Assembly (NCBI RefSeq): GCF_000743705.1
Contig: NZ_JQEZ01000001.1
Location: forward strand, 7,525-71,524
DNA from: Ruegeria halocynthiae
Lineage (GTDB): Bacteria; Pseudomonadota; Alphaproteobacteria; Rhodobacterales; Rhodobacteraceae
Reading direction: 5' to 3'
DNA: 64,000 bases
Shown: positions 26,467 through 35,557 of the stretch, piece after piece
Layout: every line of letters starts with the position of its first letter
How positions within the stretch are numbered: the stretch's first letter is position 1
The notes under the pieces: model-generated
Seen by the model: the letters and a program-made list of their open reading frames with translations, nothing else
Told to the model about the DNA's origin: nothing
The model's database searches: none
Translations under genes and position numbers: made by a program

Positions 26467-28509
26467 ATGAGTGAAAGTAACCGTCGCGAGTTAATTCGCA
26501 TCGCCGAAGAAATGAACGGGGTCAGCAATGAGGAAACCCGTCAGTTCATTTCGCGCATTGTTGGCGATCTAACAAATCTGAAGCCCTCCATCGCATTTGT
26601 CGGGCAGATCAAGGCGGGCAAGTCCCGTTTGATCAACGGGTTTACCGGGCAGGCCGAATACCTGCCGTCGGATGTGAATCCGTGGACAACCGTGATTACC
26701 GACATGCATTTCGGTCACCCTTCGGGTCGGACGGCTGGGGCCGAGTTTCATTTCTTTGACAATCGTCAATGGCAGGCGTTGATCGCTGAGGGCGAAGAAC
26801 TGCGCAACATGTTCCCCGATGACGAGGACAGCTATAAGCGCGAAATGATCGAAGAGCAGGTCGAGGCGATGAAGACCCGCGCCAAACTGCGCTTGGGTGA
26901 AAGCTATAAGCACCTGCTGGGCCAGCACCACGATCTGGAACAGCTGACCTCGGACGATCTGTCCCGCTATGTCTGCGCGGGCGATGACCCGACCGAAGAA
27001 GGCGAACATGATCCCGGGTCGGATCGCGGCCTGTACAGCGACATCACTCGCAAGGCCGAGGTCTATTTTGACATTGGCCACTTCCCCTTTCCGCTGACCG
27101 TCACGGATACGCCGGGCGTCAATGATCCGCTTTTGATCCGCGAGGAAATCTCGCGGCAGTATCTCAGGGAATCAGATTTCTTTGTTGTCGTTTTGTCAGC
27201 ACATCAGGCGCTGTCACGGGCCGACCTGAAACTGTTCCGCCTGATGCAGGCCTTGGAATTGGGTCAGATCCTTGTGTTCATCAACCGTGTGGATGAATTG
27301 GGCGGTGGGGCGGAAGACGCCAACAAAGTGCGGGCCGACGTCATGGACGGCCTGGAAAATGCGCTTGGGAATTCGAACATTGATGTTTTGATGGGCAGCG
27401 CGCAATGGGCGCATTACGCCCTGACCGGCGACGACACAGGCATCAACCACGATAACGTTCTGGCCTGGTTGCGCGCACATCCCGAACAGATGAAACAATA
27501 TCTGGACGGGGTGGAGGAAATCAAGCAGGGCCCCGGCCCGATCAGCCGCGAAGGTGTTCTGCGATTTGCGGCCATGATCGCTTCGGGCCTGCCCGATCTG
27601 CGTCGCCACGTCACCAGCGCATTGACAAATGGCCCGCGCGACGAGCAGCTGCGCATGGCGTGGCAGCACCTCAACAGTTTCGCGCAAGGAGAGCTTGAGC
27701 GTTCCAAGGCGCATCTACGCGCGCTTGAGGATGACAGCACTCCCGCCGCGGACAGTGCGGATGAAAACGGCAAAACCCTGTCTGAATTGCGCGCGCTTGT
27801 CGCTGAAAAGACATCTGAAATCGTGAACGGCATGGATGATGTGCTGGCCAATCTGCGCGGTGTTATGGACGATACCGTGGCCGAGGCGGTCTCGGCCGTT
27901 GTGCGGGGCCCGAACGGAGACTCGCCCCTGTTGGCCAAGGGCGGCGATACAGAGCTGAACTTTACACCCCTGCGTGACCGTATGCGCGAACTTGTTCAGG
28001 GGGCCACACAGGTCGTCCGCCAAAGAATGCTGAGCGAGCTTTATGCCGTCGATATGCAAAGCAACGCCGCATTGCGCGCCCTGCCCGGCTGGCAAGAACC
28101 CACGGACAACAGGATGAACACCAGCGCCGTGCGCTGGTTCCGCCCGGACACTACCGCGCTGACACGGGGCATCACGGTCGAATTGCGCATCAACTGGTTG
28201 TCACGGTTGATTTCACGCAAAAGCGTTGTGTCGCGCGCCGAACGGATGATCGTGCAGGAATTCGAATTGATCGGCGACGATCTGGTGGATACCGCGCGCG
28301 GCGATCTGATGGAACGTTTGAACACTGTTCTGGATCATTATCTGGCCCTGCTCGCCGGACATCTTGAACATCGGGTCGGAAGCAGTGAAACCAATGTTCG
28401 GGCCAAAGCACAAACCGCCTTTGATCAGGCGCAGCGCGTGACCGAAGAACTGGGCGCGGTTTTCAGCCCGGAACAAGTAGATAAAAGACTAGCAGAGGCA
28501 GCGGAATGA
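26467..28509 (+). CDS. Large dynamin-like GTPase (second pair)
   Basis: A 680-residue dynamin-family GTPase paralogous to the one at 21328. G1 is GQIKAGKSR (46-54), the switch region NPWTTVITDM, G3 DTPGVNDP, and G4 NRVDE. Shared blocks such as LPSDVNPWT and a matching C-terminal helical region show common descent. Like its paralogue it has a long stalk-like helical part (residues about 400-680). It overlaps the next gene by ATGA. The two large proteins may act in tandem, as in bacterial dynamin pairs known from other phyla, but this is inference. Confidence 0.82.
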   Translation: MSESNRRELIRIAEEMNGVSNEETRQFISRIVGDLTNLKPSIAFVGQIKAGKSRLINGFTGQAEYLPSDVNPWTTVITDMHFGHPSGRTAGAEFHFFDNRQWQALIAEGEELRNMFPDDEDSYKREMIEEQVEAMKTRAKLRLGESYKHLLGQHHDLEQLTSDDLSRYVCAGDDPTEEGEHDPGSDRGLYSDITRKAEVYFDIGHFPFPLTVTDTPGVNDPLLIREEISRQYLRESDFFVVVLSAHQALSRADLKLFRLMQALELGQILVFINRVDELGGGAEDANKVRADVMDGLENALGNSNIDVLMGSAQWAHYALTGDDTGINHDNVLAWLRAHPEQMKQYLDGVEEIKQGPGPISREGVLRFAAMIASGLPDLRRHVTSALTNGPRDEQLRMAWQHLNSFAQGELERSKAHLRALEDDSTPAADSADENGKTLSELRALVAEKTSEIVNGMDDVLANLRGVMDDTVAEAVSAVVRGPNGDSPLLAKGGDTELNFTPLRDRMRELVQGATQVVRQRMLSELYAVDMQSNAALRALPGWQEPTDNRMNTSAVRWFRPDTTALTRGITVELRINWLSRLISRKSVVSRAERMIVQEFELIGDDLVDTARGDLMERLNTVLDHYLALLAGHLEHRVGSSETNVRAKAQTAFDQAQRVTEELGAVFSPEQVDKRLAEAAE

Positions 28510-29792
28510 TTGAATTTCCCGGGACCGAACAGGAAGTGAGACAGCTGGAGCGCTTTCTGAACGCAACGGAAGCCCAACCCGCCGACGCGGCGCTGGATGA
28601 GATGCGGGACCGCGCCCTTGCCCATGCCGAACGGCTTTCCAACGCGATCAACATCGGTTTTGCCGGGGAATTTGGTGCCGGGAAATCCAGCCTGGCAAAC
28701 ATGCTGGCCGGGGCAGATATCCTGCCAACCGGCCCGCAACACCTGAAACTGCCGCTGGTGATTGTCGCCTATTCCGACACCCCCGAAACCACGGTTGGCT
28801 GGTGGGGCAAGGAACCCAAGGTGTTTTCCGGCATCGCGCTTGAAAAAGCCGCCGCGGAAAATCCCGATTTCATATCGGTTGGGTTGAACACCCCTGCGTT
28901 GCAGGAAATCTCGCTGTTTGATCTGCCGGGGTCCGGTGCGCTGGACGATACCTATAAACCCACGCTCGATTTGCTGAAATTTGTCGATTGCGCGATCTGG
29001 TGCACCAATGGCACCAACGCCTGGCGCGAAACTGAGCGGCACCTTTGGGCACAAGTCCCCCAAGAACTGCGCGCCAACAGCCTGCTGGCCGTCACACATG
29101 CGGACCTGCCGCCTGTACATGATGCGCTGGACCGTGTTCTGGCCCGGCTCAACAAGGAAAAAGGCGACTTTTTCAGGTCTGTTGTGCCCATCGGCACCCC
29201 GGTTGCGGTGCGCGCCATGGCGCAGGAACCCGAACCGGACTTTGCCCTGTGGGAAACCTGCGGCGGGCAGGATTTGGCGGAACAGGTTCTGCAGATTGCC
29301 TCCGACCGCCGGTTGGTTGATCTCAAGGCCGCGCAGGCTGATCTGAAGCGGGATTTCCTGCCCTATCTCGAAGAATTGCAGGGGTCGGACGCCGAGCCAG
29401 CTCAGCCAGAGATGGCGTCGATCCAAAATGCGATCGAATCCACCCTGCCCCCGCTGAACAACCCGATCCTCGAAGATTGGCTGGCCGCGATCACAAGCAT
29501 CTACGAGGATCTTCGCGAATCTTCGAACATCGAACCCGCCGCGTTCCTGAACAGTTGTCAGGAGATAGTCGAAGATTTCGCTGAACGTCTGGAGCAAGGC
29601 GGTGAAATCGACCCTGATGCGGATTGGATTCCTGCCGAGTTTGAAAAGGCCACGGATTTGCTGTTGCTGTTGCAATTCGAAAGCGGCGATGCCCCGCTGA
29701 AGGATGCGATCAGCATTCTGGCACAGCTCAGCGACAACCTCGCTTGGGCAGGCAGCCGGGTCGATTCGGTAGAGCCGAAAACCGGCACCTGA
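28506..29792 (+). CDS. Partner GTPase (second pair)
   Basis: A 428-residue GTPase. G1 is GEFGAGKSS (54-62), G3 LFDLPGSG (137-143), then IWCTNGTNAWRETERHLW with the WRETER motif (172-177), and a G4-like THAD. The C-terminal ~170 residues are helical and acidic, shorter than the tail of the partner in the first pair. It is translationally coupled to the large dynamin-like gene (ATGA overlap). The shared WRETER segment with the gene at 23349 marks a sub-family that always follows the large GTPase in this locus. A perfect 12-bp hairpin closes the GTPase segment downstream. Confidence 0.75.
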   Translation: MIEFPGTEQEVRQLERFLNATEAQPADAALDEMRDRALAHAERLSNAINIGFAGEFGAGKSSLANMLAGADILPTGPQHLKLPLVIVAYSDTPETTVGWWGKEPKVFSGIALEKAAAENPDFISVGLNTPALQEISLFDLPGSGALDDTYKPTLDLLKFVDCAIWCTNGTNAWRETERHLWAQVPQELRANSLLAVTHADLPPVHDALDRVLARLNKEKGDFFRSVVPIGTPVAVRAMAQEPEPDFALWETCGGQDLAEQVLQIASDRRLVDLKAAQADLKRDFLPYLEELQGSDAEPAQPEMASIQNAIESTLPPLNNPILEDWLAAITSIYEDLRESSNIEPAAFLNSCQEIVEDFAERLEQGGEIDPDADWIPAEFEKATDLLLLLQFESGDAPLKDAISILAQLSDNLAWAGSRVDSVEPKTGT

Positions 29793-30130
29793 AAATTTCT
29801 CGTTAAGATTGAGCTAGCGCGCAGCGATTCGAAACCCTCAGAATCGCTGCGCGATTGTTTCGAATCCGTCGACCAATTCGGGAAAAACAAGCGTTCAGTC
29901 CGCGAATATTATACGCTGTAAATCTACATATAGATACTGAACGAGGCGATATACTACATATTGATTTTTGCGACCCACGATCCTTAGTGAAGCCATCAGG
30001 CGGCCCCAATAAAGTCAAAATTGAACCGTCTAACCGTCTCAAGTGTCCTGCGGTTGTGTTTGGTTGTGAGTTCGTGGGCTGTTTACCCGGTTAAAAGACA
30101 CCGCAAAACGATCAGAACGGGCGGAAAGAA
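29793..30130. other. Intergenic region separating the GTPase and kinase segments
   Basis: 338 bases without a gene. It holds the hairpin at 29819-29852, followed by an AT-rich stretch (about 29900-29975, with TATACT at 29950-29955) that could carry a promoter for the kinase operon. No convincing -35 box is seen at the standard spacing. Confidence 0.45.
29819..29852 (+). terminator. Perfect 12-bp hairpin after the GTPase genes
   Basis: GCGCAGCGATTC (29819-29830) and GAATCGCTGCGC (29841-29852) form a perfect 12-bp stem with a 10-base loop, 27 bases past the last GTPase stop. There is only a weak T-rich tail, so it could be a terminator, an attenuator or an mRNA-stabilising structure. Confidence 0.6.
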
Positions 30131-32257
30131 ATGAGCCACAACCAGGCTGTCGGTGCATCGCACGACGAACCGAAAATTGAAGGTCTGCAACCAGGCGCCA
30201 AGCTGTTGCGCGGGCAATATGAAATCCTTCGCTTCCTCAGCAACGGTGGCTTCGGGATTACCTATCTGGCCCGCGATAGCCTGGAACGCGACGTTGTCAT
30301 CAAAGAATGCTATCCGTCCGCGCTGTGCCGCCGAAATGGCGATCTGGTCGAACCTGCCGATCCTCAGCACAAAGACGATCTGCGTTCCATCATCGACCTG
30401 TTCATTCAGGAAGCCCGCAATCACGCACGGTTGGTGCACCCCAACATTGTCGACGTCCATCAGGTGTTCGAAGACAACGACACCGCCTACATCGCGATGG
30501 ACCTCATCCGCGGATGCGATCTGTTGGACTATGTGGAAAACCCCGAAAACAAGACCGGTCCGGATTTCATTGTTCAGGTCACCGAAAAGATGCTGTCGGC
30601 GGTTTCCTTCATCCACCAAAGCGGCATGTTGCATCGCGATATCTCGCCCGACAACATCCTGATTGACGAAAACGGCGACCCGATCCTGATCGACTTTGGC
30701 GCCGCACGGGAACAGGCGGCAAATCAGTCGGCAGCTCTGTTGACCTTGCGCGTGATCAAGGACGGGTATTCGCCGCATGAATTCTACGTTCGCGGCGCCG
30801 ACCAAGGCCCCAGCAGTGATCTGTATGTTCTGGCAGCCACCCTGTATCACGCAATCAGCGGCGAGCGCCCGATTGATGGTCAGACCCGTCTGAACGCCTT
30901 TAACAACAGCCAGGACGATCCCTACACCCCGCTGACCGGGCGTTTCAAAGGCTACCCCGAAGGGTTCCTGGAAGCGATTGACAAGGCGATGGAGGTGCAC
31001 GCCACCGATCGCCTTCAGAACGCGCTGGACTGGCTGCGCATGTTCCGTGGGGCCGGGGTCATGTTCGATACGTTTGCGTATCGCCCCGTCTCGGTCATCG
31101 TTGGCATGGATCGCAAGGATGAAGAGGCCGAAAAAGCCCGGATCAAAGCTGAAAGCGAAAACGCCGAGGCGGTCGTCACAGCCCTGCTGGCCGGTAACAC
31201 CGACATCGCGTTGGGCAACGAAGACAAGAATGGCGATGAGTTGGCTACGTTCACCGCCAAGGACGAAGCCGCCGTTGCGGTCGATACCGTCGTCAAAAGC
31301 GGATCGGGTGGCAGCGGCAAAATGATTGCCGGTATCGCGGTCGTCTGCGCTGCCTTGGCAGCCGGCGGGTATTTCGTGGTCTCTGGCGAAAAAGAAACGC
31401 CCGAGCCAGAGGTCGCCGCTGTTGCAACTCCGGCACCGGCGGAAACGGTTGATCAGGCGGCCCCGGCGCAGGAAGCGGTTGACCAGCCCATTGAAATCGC
31501 AGCCACACCAGAACCAGCGCAGGTCGAACCAGCGCAACAGCCTGTCGAGCAGGCACAGGCGGACCCGGCAGTCACAGAAGAGGCCGAAGCCCAGACAGCC
31601 GAAACCGCAGCGCTAGAGCCGACCCCGTCCGAACCGGCGAAACCGGTTAACGTTGCCGAGACACAGGTCGCATTTTCCCATTGGGACGTGGACATTCCGT
31701 TTCAGACATCCCGACGCCGCGCGTCCACGGGCAGCGTGATTGCTGTGACCGGGGTCGATCCGGCGCAAGACATGTCCGTGATCGGAGAGTGGGTGAAACG
31801 GGGTGCTGCGATCTATACCCTGAACGGCAAACCGGTGCAGGCAGACACAAGCTTTGCCACACAGGTTCTGAGCGACCTGACCGTTGACCCCGACGGCTAT
31901 ATCCGCGTCACCGCCCGATACCGCCCCTTGGGCAAAACGCGGGCACAAAATGGATTGCTGGCCCTGCCCGCCAATCGGATGCTTGGTCTGGAAAACGGAT
32001 ATGTGTTCACGATCCAGAACGCAGACGGCACGGGCTGGACGACGGTTGCAACAACCGTTCCTGCGGACGCAGCCGGCAGCATTCAAAAGGGCGATGTCCT
32101 GATCTCAGAGACGCAGACCGGCGTGGCGCTGGACGGGTCGGAAAGCCTGGACGCCATTCTGACCGATCTTGTCTCCGAAAATCATCCCGAAGCCCAGCTG
32201 ACTGTCATGCGCAACGGGGCCGAGACAGCTGCCGTGATGCCATTGAAGCAGGAGTGA
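30131..32257 (+). CDS. Membrane Ser/Thr protein kinase with extracytoplasmic C-terminal domain
   Basis: A 708-residue protein. The N-terminal Hanks-type kinase (about 28-310) has a glycine loop SNGGFGITYLA, ATP lysine K58 (VVIKE), catalytic HRDISPDN (D170, N175) and IDFG (D188). After a charged linker comes a single membrane span (about 397-418, MIAGIAVVCAALAAGGYFVV). A Pro/Glu/Ala-rich spacer follows, then a periplasmic domain (about 520-708) with two beta-rich parts, the last PDZ-like. This is the classic PASTA/PrkC-type topology but with a different sensor domain. The ATG follows GGAAAGA. Neighbouring FHA and PP2C genes complete a phospho-signalling set. Confidence 0.85.
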   Translation: MSHNQAVGASHDEPKIEGLQPGAKLLRGQYEILRFLSNGGFGITYLARDSLERDVVIKECYPSALCRRNGDLVEPADPQHKDDLRSIIDLFIQEARNHARLVHPNIVDVHQVFEDNDTAYIAMDLIRGCDLLDYVENPENKTGPDFIVQVTEKMLSAVSFIHQSGMLHRDISPDNILIDENGDPILIDFGAAREQAANQSAALLTLRVIKDGYSPHEFYVRGADQGPSSDLYVLAATLYHAISGERPIDGQTRLNAFNNSQDDPYTPLTGRFKGYPEGFLEAIDKAMEVHATDRLQNALDWLRMFRGAGVMFDTFAYRPVSVIVGMDRKDEEAEKARIKAESENAEAVVTALLAGNTDIALGNEDKNGDELATFTAKDEAAVAVDTVVKSGSGGSGKMIAGIAVVCAALAAGGYFVVSGEKETPEPEVAAVATPAPAETVDQAAPAQEAVDQPIEIAATPEPAQVEPAQQPVEQAQADPAVTEEAEAQTAETAALEPTPSEPAKPVNVAETQVAFSHWDVDIPFQTSRRRASTGSVIAVTGVDPAQDMSVIGEWVKRGAAIYTLNGKPVQADTSFATQVLSDLTVDPDGYIRVTARYRPLGKTRAQNGLLALPANRMLGLENGYVFTIQNADGTGWTTVATTVPADAAGSIQKGDVLISETQTGVALDGSESLDAILTDLVSENHPEAQLTVMRNGAETAAVMPLKQE

Positions 32258-32299
32258 TCAGACCGGTTCCAGTACAAACCGCCAGCGCGTGTTTGCCAA

Positions 32300-32325
32300 G
32301 GGTGGCACCCGAGAATTCGCCACCC
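32300..32325 (+). other. Hairpin in the kinase-FHA intergenic gap
   Basis: GGGTGGC (32300-32306) and GCCACCC (32319-32325) form a 7-bp stem with a 12-base loop within the 207-base gap between the kinase and FHA genes. There is no T-run. It may adjust relative expression of the two genes; low certainty. Confidence 0.35.
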
Positions 32326-32464
32326 AGACGGGGACCGGCCCGTCGCGAAAGAAAATAGTGATTTGGTTTTCCAATCATGAGCAGCCTTGCGCCCCAAAGC
32401 GCAAAGGAAAGTAGCAGCCCCACCGGTCAAATGACCTGTGCCCAGAAACAAAGGTGTCGACACC

Positions 32465-33439
32465 ATGTTCAAATATAAAAGCCCTCTGAGCCGGCTTCTC
32501 GAAGGTGCCGGCAAAGCCAAAGAAACCGAAGCGGAAGAAATCCAGACGCCCGAGGTCGAAAAGCCCGAGCCGATCGCGGATTTCAACGCGCTGCGCGAAG
32601 CCTTGGCTGGCGGCAACGTAACCTCGGACAGCTATGAAGAAGCCGAGGAACTGATCCCGGAAGACAAGATGCCCGCGTTTTCCGAAGCCCGGGACGAGGC
32701 AAGCGTCGCGCCCGCCGACGAGGTTGTCGTGGCCGAAGTCATCGCCGAGGTTCAGGAAGAACCCGTCGCTGAAACGCCCGAACTGGAAGAACCGGAGCCC
32801 GTCGTGACACTTCACGTGACTGAAGAGGTCGACGTCGAAGAGGATGAGATCATTCTGGTCGAGACAACTCAGGCCGAACCCGAAGTTGAAACTGCACAAG
32901 CCGATCCCGTGGTCGAGGTTGTCACCGAAGACCCCGCGCCGGAACCGACCCCTGAACCGCAACCCGCAGCGCCTGCCGCCGAGCGTCGCGGCCGCGTCAA
33001 AACCACGTTCTTAGGGTTCGAACGGGCAGACACCCACGTTCAGGATCTGATTGAAACCGCCGAACCCGTCGCTAAGACCGAAGCCGCGCCCGAAACTTTC
33101 CCAGTCGGCTGGCTGGTCGTCACGTCAGGGCCGGGTCGGGGCGCTTGTGTCACTCTGACCGAGGGTCTGATGCAGATCGGGCGCAACGATGATCAGGCGA
33201 TTCAGCTGGATTTCGGGGACACCGGCATTTCCCGCAGCAACCACGCGGTGATTGCCTATGACCCCGAAGATCGCAAATGCTATCTGGGCCATGGCGGCAA
33301 GGCCAATCTGGTACGTCTGAATGGCAAGCCCGTGCTCAGCACTATTGCGCTGGCCAGCGGTGACCTGATCCGGATCAGCGAAACTTCCCTCCGTTTTGCC
33401 GCCTTCTGTGATGATGGCTTTGATTGGCGGGATTCCTGA
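32465..33439 (+). CDS. FHA-domain protein with long acidic N-terminal region
   Basis: A 324-residue protein. Residues about 15-170 are acidic and low in complexity (Glu/Val/Pro rich). A short basic segment with a Thr pair (RGRVKTTFLGFERA) could be a kinase site, as in other FHA proteins that are switched by phosphorylation. The C-terminal FHA domain (about 220-315) has the key phosphothreonine-binding signatures GRNDD and SRSNH and a LNGKPV loop. ATG 32465 is taken as the start. It lies between kinase and PP2C genes and is the likely phospho-reader. Confidence 0.8.
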   Translation: MFKYKSPLSRLLEGAGKAKETEAEEIQTPEVEKPEPIADFNALREALAGGNVTSDSYEEAEELIPEDKMPAFSEARDEASVAPADEVVVAEVIAEVQEEPVAETPELEEPEPVVTLHVTEEVDVEEDEIILVETTQAEPEVETAQADPVVEVVTEDPAPEPTPEPQPAAPAAERRGRVKTTFLGFERADTHVQDLIETAEPVAKTEAAPETFPVGWLVVTSGPGRGACVTLTEGLMQIGRNDDQAIQLDFGDTGISRSNHAVIAYDPEDRKCYLGHGGKANLVRLNGKPVLSTIALASGDLIRISETSLRFAAFCDDGFDWRDS

Positions 33440-33442
33440 TTG

Positions 33443-34228
33443 ATGCTGGCGACCCCGGCATATGATATTGCGCTGATCCTGGAAAAGGGCCGGCGCGACT
33501 CGCAGGAAGACGCGATTGCGTCGCGCGTGTTCGACACCGCGAATGCAGCCTATATCGTGGTCGCCGACGGAATGGGCGGACATGCCGCCGGTGAAGTTGC
33601 ATCAGAACTGGTGATTGCTGCATGGCGCGGCACATTGGACACCGAGCTTGAGGAACAGACCCCCCCTGAAGCTGCCTTGTTGGACGCCCTTCCCCTGGCC
33701 GCCATGCAGGCCAACGCCGCCATCGCAAACCATTGCGAAGATCAGGGCGCGGGCTTCAACATGGGCGCAACCCTGTTGGGTGTGCTGTTACTTGAACGGC
33801 GGGTATTTTGGATTTCCATCGGTGACAGCCCCATGTACCTGTTCCGCGACGGCACGTTGAGCCAGCTCAACGAAGACCATTCCATGGCACCGCAGATTGA
33901 CGCACGCGTGGCCGAGGGCACGTTGACCGAAGCCGAAGCGCAGGCGCATCCCGACCGCAATCAACTGACATCGGTCATCATGGGCGCCGCGATCCCCAAA
34001 GTCGACTGTCCGGTGGACCCCTTTGTACTGGAACCCTCGGATGTGCTGATCCTGGGCAGCGATGGGTTGCAATATCTCAGCGATGCCGAAATCCAGTCGA
34101 TCCTGCGGGACAACGCAGACGCCCTGGCACAGGACATCGCCGGTGCGTTGTGGCAGGCGCTGCGGGCCAAAGACGATCCGGATCAGGACAACACGTCAAT
34201 CGCCATCGTGAAACCAACAAGAAACTAA
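33443..34228 (+). CDS. PP2C-type Ser/Thr phosphatase
   Basis: A 261-residue PPM/PP2C phosphatase. Metal-binding motifs are in order: RRDSQEDA near the N-terminus, VADGMGGHAAGEVAS, FWISIGDSPMYLF, LILGSDGLQ and DNTSIAIV at the end. It has no membrane segment, so it works in the cytosol, presumably reversing phosphorylation by the kinase at 30131. It begins 3 bases after the FHA stop; TTG 33440 directly before the ATG is an alternative start. Length is normal for stand-alone PP2C such as PppA or Stp. Confidence 0.88.
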   Translation: MLATPAYDIALILEKGRRDSQEDAIASRVFDTANAAYIVVADGMGGHAAGEVASELVIAAWRGTLDTELEEQTPPEAALLDALPLAAMQANAAIANHCEDQGAGFNMGATLLGVLLLERRVFWISIGDSPMYLFRDGTLSQLNEDHSMAPQIDARVAEGTLTEAEAQAHPDRNQLTSVIMGAAIPKVDCPVDPFVLEPSDVLILGSDGLQYLSDAEIQSILRDNADALAQDIAGALWQALRAKDDPDQDNTSIAIVKPTRN

Positions 34229-34250
34229 CCAAGGCAAAGCAACAGGACCC

Positions 34251-35513
34251 ATGAGACCCAATCTTATCATATCCAGCCTGGCACTTGCTGCCGCTGCAGG
34301 CGCAGCCTCTGCACAAGAGGCTTGCTCGACCTACGAAATTCAGCGCGGTGACAGCCTTCGGGAACTGGCCATCACGGTGTATTCAACGGAAGATTTCCGC
34401 ATCATCTTTGACGCCAACCGCGATGTCATTGGAACCAACCCCAACATCATTCGGGTGGGTGACGTGCTGACAATGCCCTGTCTGGAAGACGTCGGCCGCG
34501 CCGCCATCGTTCCTGAAACCGAAGCCGAGGCAATGGCCGTCGAAATGGCATCTGAACTGGTCAAGGCAGCAGAAGATCGCGCGGCTAAAGCCATCGCCGA
34601 GGCCGAAGCCCGGGTTGCCGATGCAGAGGCAGAGGCCAAAAAAGCCAGCGAGGATGCGGTGATCGCCGCAAAGGCAGCGGCAAAAGACGAAATCGAAGCT
34701 GCACGCGCCGAAGCGGCCGCGCTGATCCGCAACGCCGATACCGGCGAGCGCCCCGAGATCCGCGACCGTCAACTGTTGCTGATCACGGGTGGCAACTACG
34801 CCCCGTTTACGGACGAGGATCTGCCGAACCGTGGTCTTTACACCAATCTGGTAGAAACGGCGATGTTTCGGGCCGCACCGGAGCAGGCGTATAAAATCCA
34901 GTTCGTCAACGACTGGTCTTCGCATCTGGACCTGCTGATGCCAACACTGGCCTTCGATGGCACCTTCCCATGGTCGCGTCCGAACTGTGAAGAAGCGGCG
35001 ACCTTGTCGGAAAAAGACCGCACGCGTTGCGAAACCTACAACTTCTCGAACCCGTTCTACGAAGTAGTGGACACATTCTTTGCCCGCGACGGTTCCGGTT
35101 ATGAGCAGACCCTGACCTATGCCGATTTCGCCGGCACCACGATCTGCCGCCCCGAAGGTTGGTCCCTGTCGCATATGGACTCGGTTGGCCTTTACTCGCC
35201 TGCGATCACCCTGTTGCGCCCGGTGTCACCGGATGACTGCTTTCACGCGTTGATGGATGGCTCTGCCGATATCGTCGCGATCGAGGCCCATCTGGCCGCC
35301 GAAGCGATCACCCGCCTGGGTTACGAACACCGTATTCTTGAAAACCCCAACCTTGCGGCGATCAAGTCGCTTAACATCATGACTCACAAAGACAATCCGG
35401 ATGGGGAAGCGATCCTTGAGACGCTCAACCAGGGTCTGGCGATCATGCAACAATCCGGAGAGTGGCGCGACATCGTGTCGACCGCTCTGCGTCATCAAAT
35501 GGAAAATGGCTAA
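34251..35513 (+). CDS. Secreted LysM plus family-3 solute-binding protein, first copy
   Basis: 420 residues. A signal peptide (1-21, cut after AASA-Q) is followed by a LysM-like domain (about 26-76, TYEIQRGDSLRELAITVY and GDVLTMP). An Ala/Glu-rich coiled coil follows (about 90-160), then a periplasmic solute-binding domain of the amino-acid type (about 170-420, ITGGNYAPFTDEDLPNRG, FVNDWSSHLDLLMP). LysM domains bind peptidoglycan or other GlcNAc polymers. This protein may tether a ligand sensor to the wall near the kinase's periplasmic domain. Paralogue of the next gene. No transporter genes are adjacent, which favours sensing over uptake. Confidence 0.78.
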   Translation: MRPNLIISSLALAAAAGAASAQEACSTYEIQRGDSLRELAITVYSTEDFRIIFDANRDVIGTNPNIIRVGDVLTMPCLEDVGRAAIVPETEAEAMAVEMASELVKAAEDRAAKAIAEAEARVADAEAEAKKASEDAVIAAKAAAKDEIEAARAEAAALIRNADTGERPEIRDRQLLLITGGNYAPFTDEDLPNRGLYTNLVETAMFRAAPEQAYKIQFVNDWSSHLDLLMPTLAFDGTFPWSRPNCEEAATLSEKDRTRCETYNFSNPFYEVVDTFFARDGSGYEQTLTYADFAGTTICRPEGWSLSHMDSVGLYSPAITLLRPVSPDDCFHALMDGSADIVAIEAHLAAEAITRLGYEHRILENPNLAAIKSLNIMTHKDNPDGEAILETLNQGLAIMQQSGEWRDIVSTALRHQMENG

Positions 35514-35557
35514 GGCCCCAACCGGCCTGACAAAAATAAAGTCTGGAGGAAGTGGAC

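Noticed and set aside
29819..29852. Classical Rho-independent terminator
   Set aside because: The stem is perfect but lacks a proper T-run, so I list it as a hairpin of uncertain strength.
30083..31537. Minus-strand frame, 484 codons
   Set aside because: Antisense to the Ser/Thr kinase with its HRD and DFG motifs; no protein features of its own.
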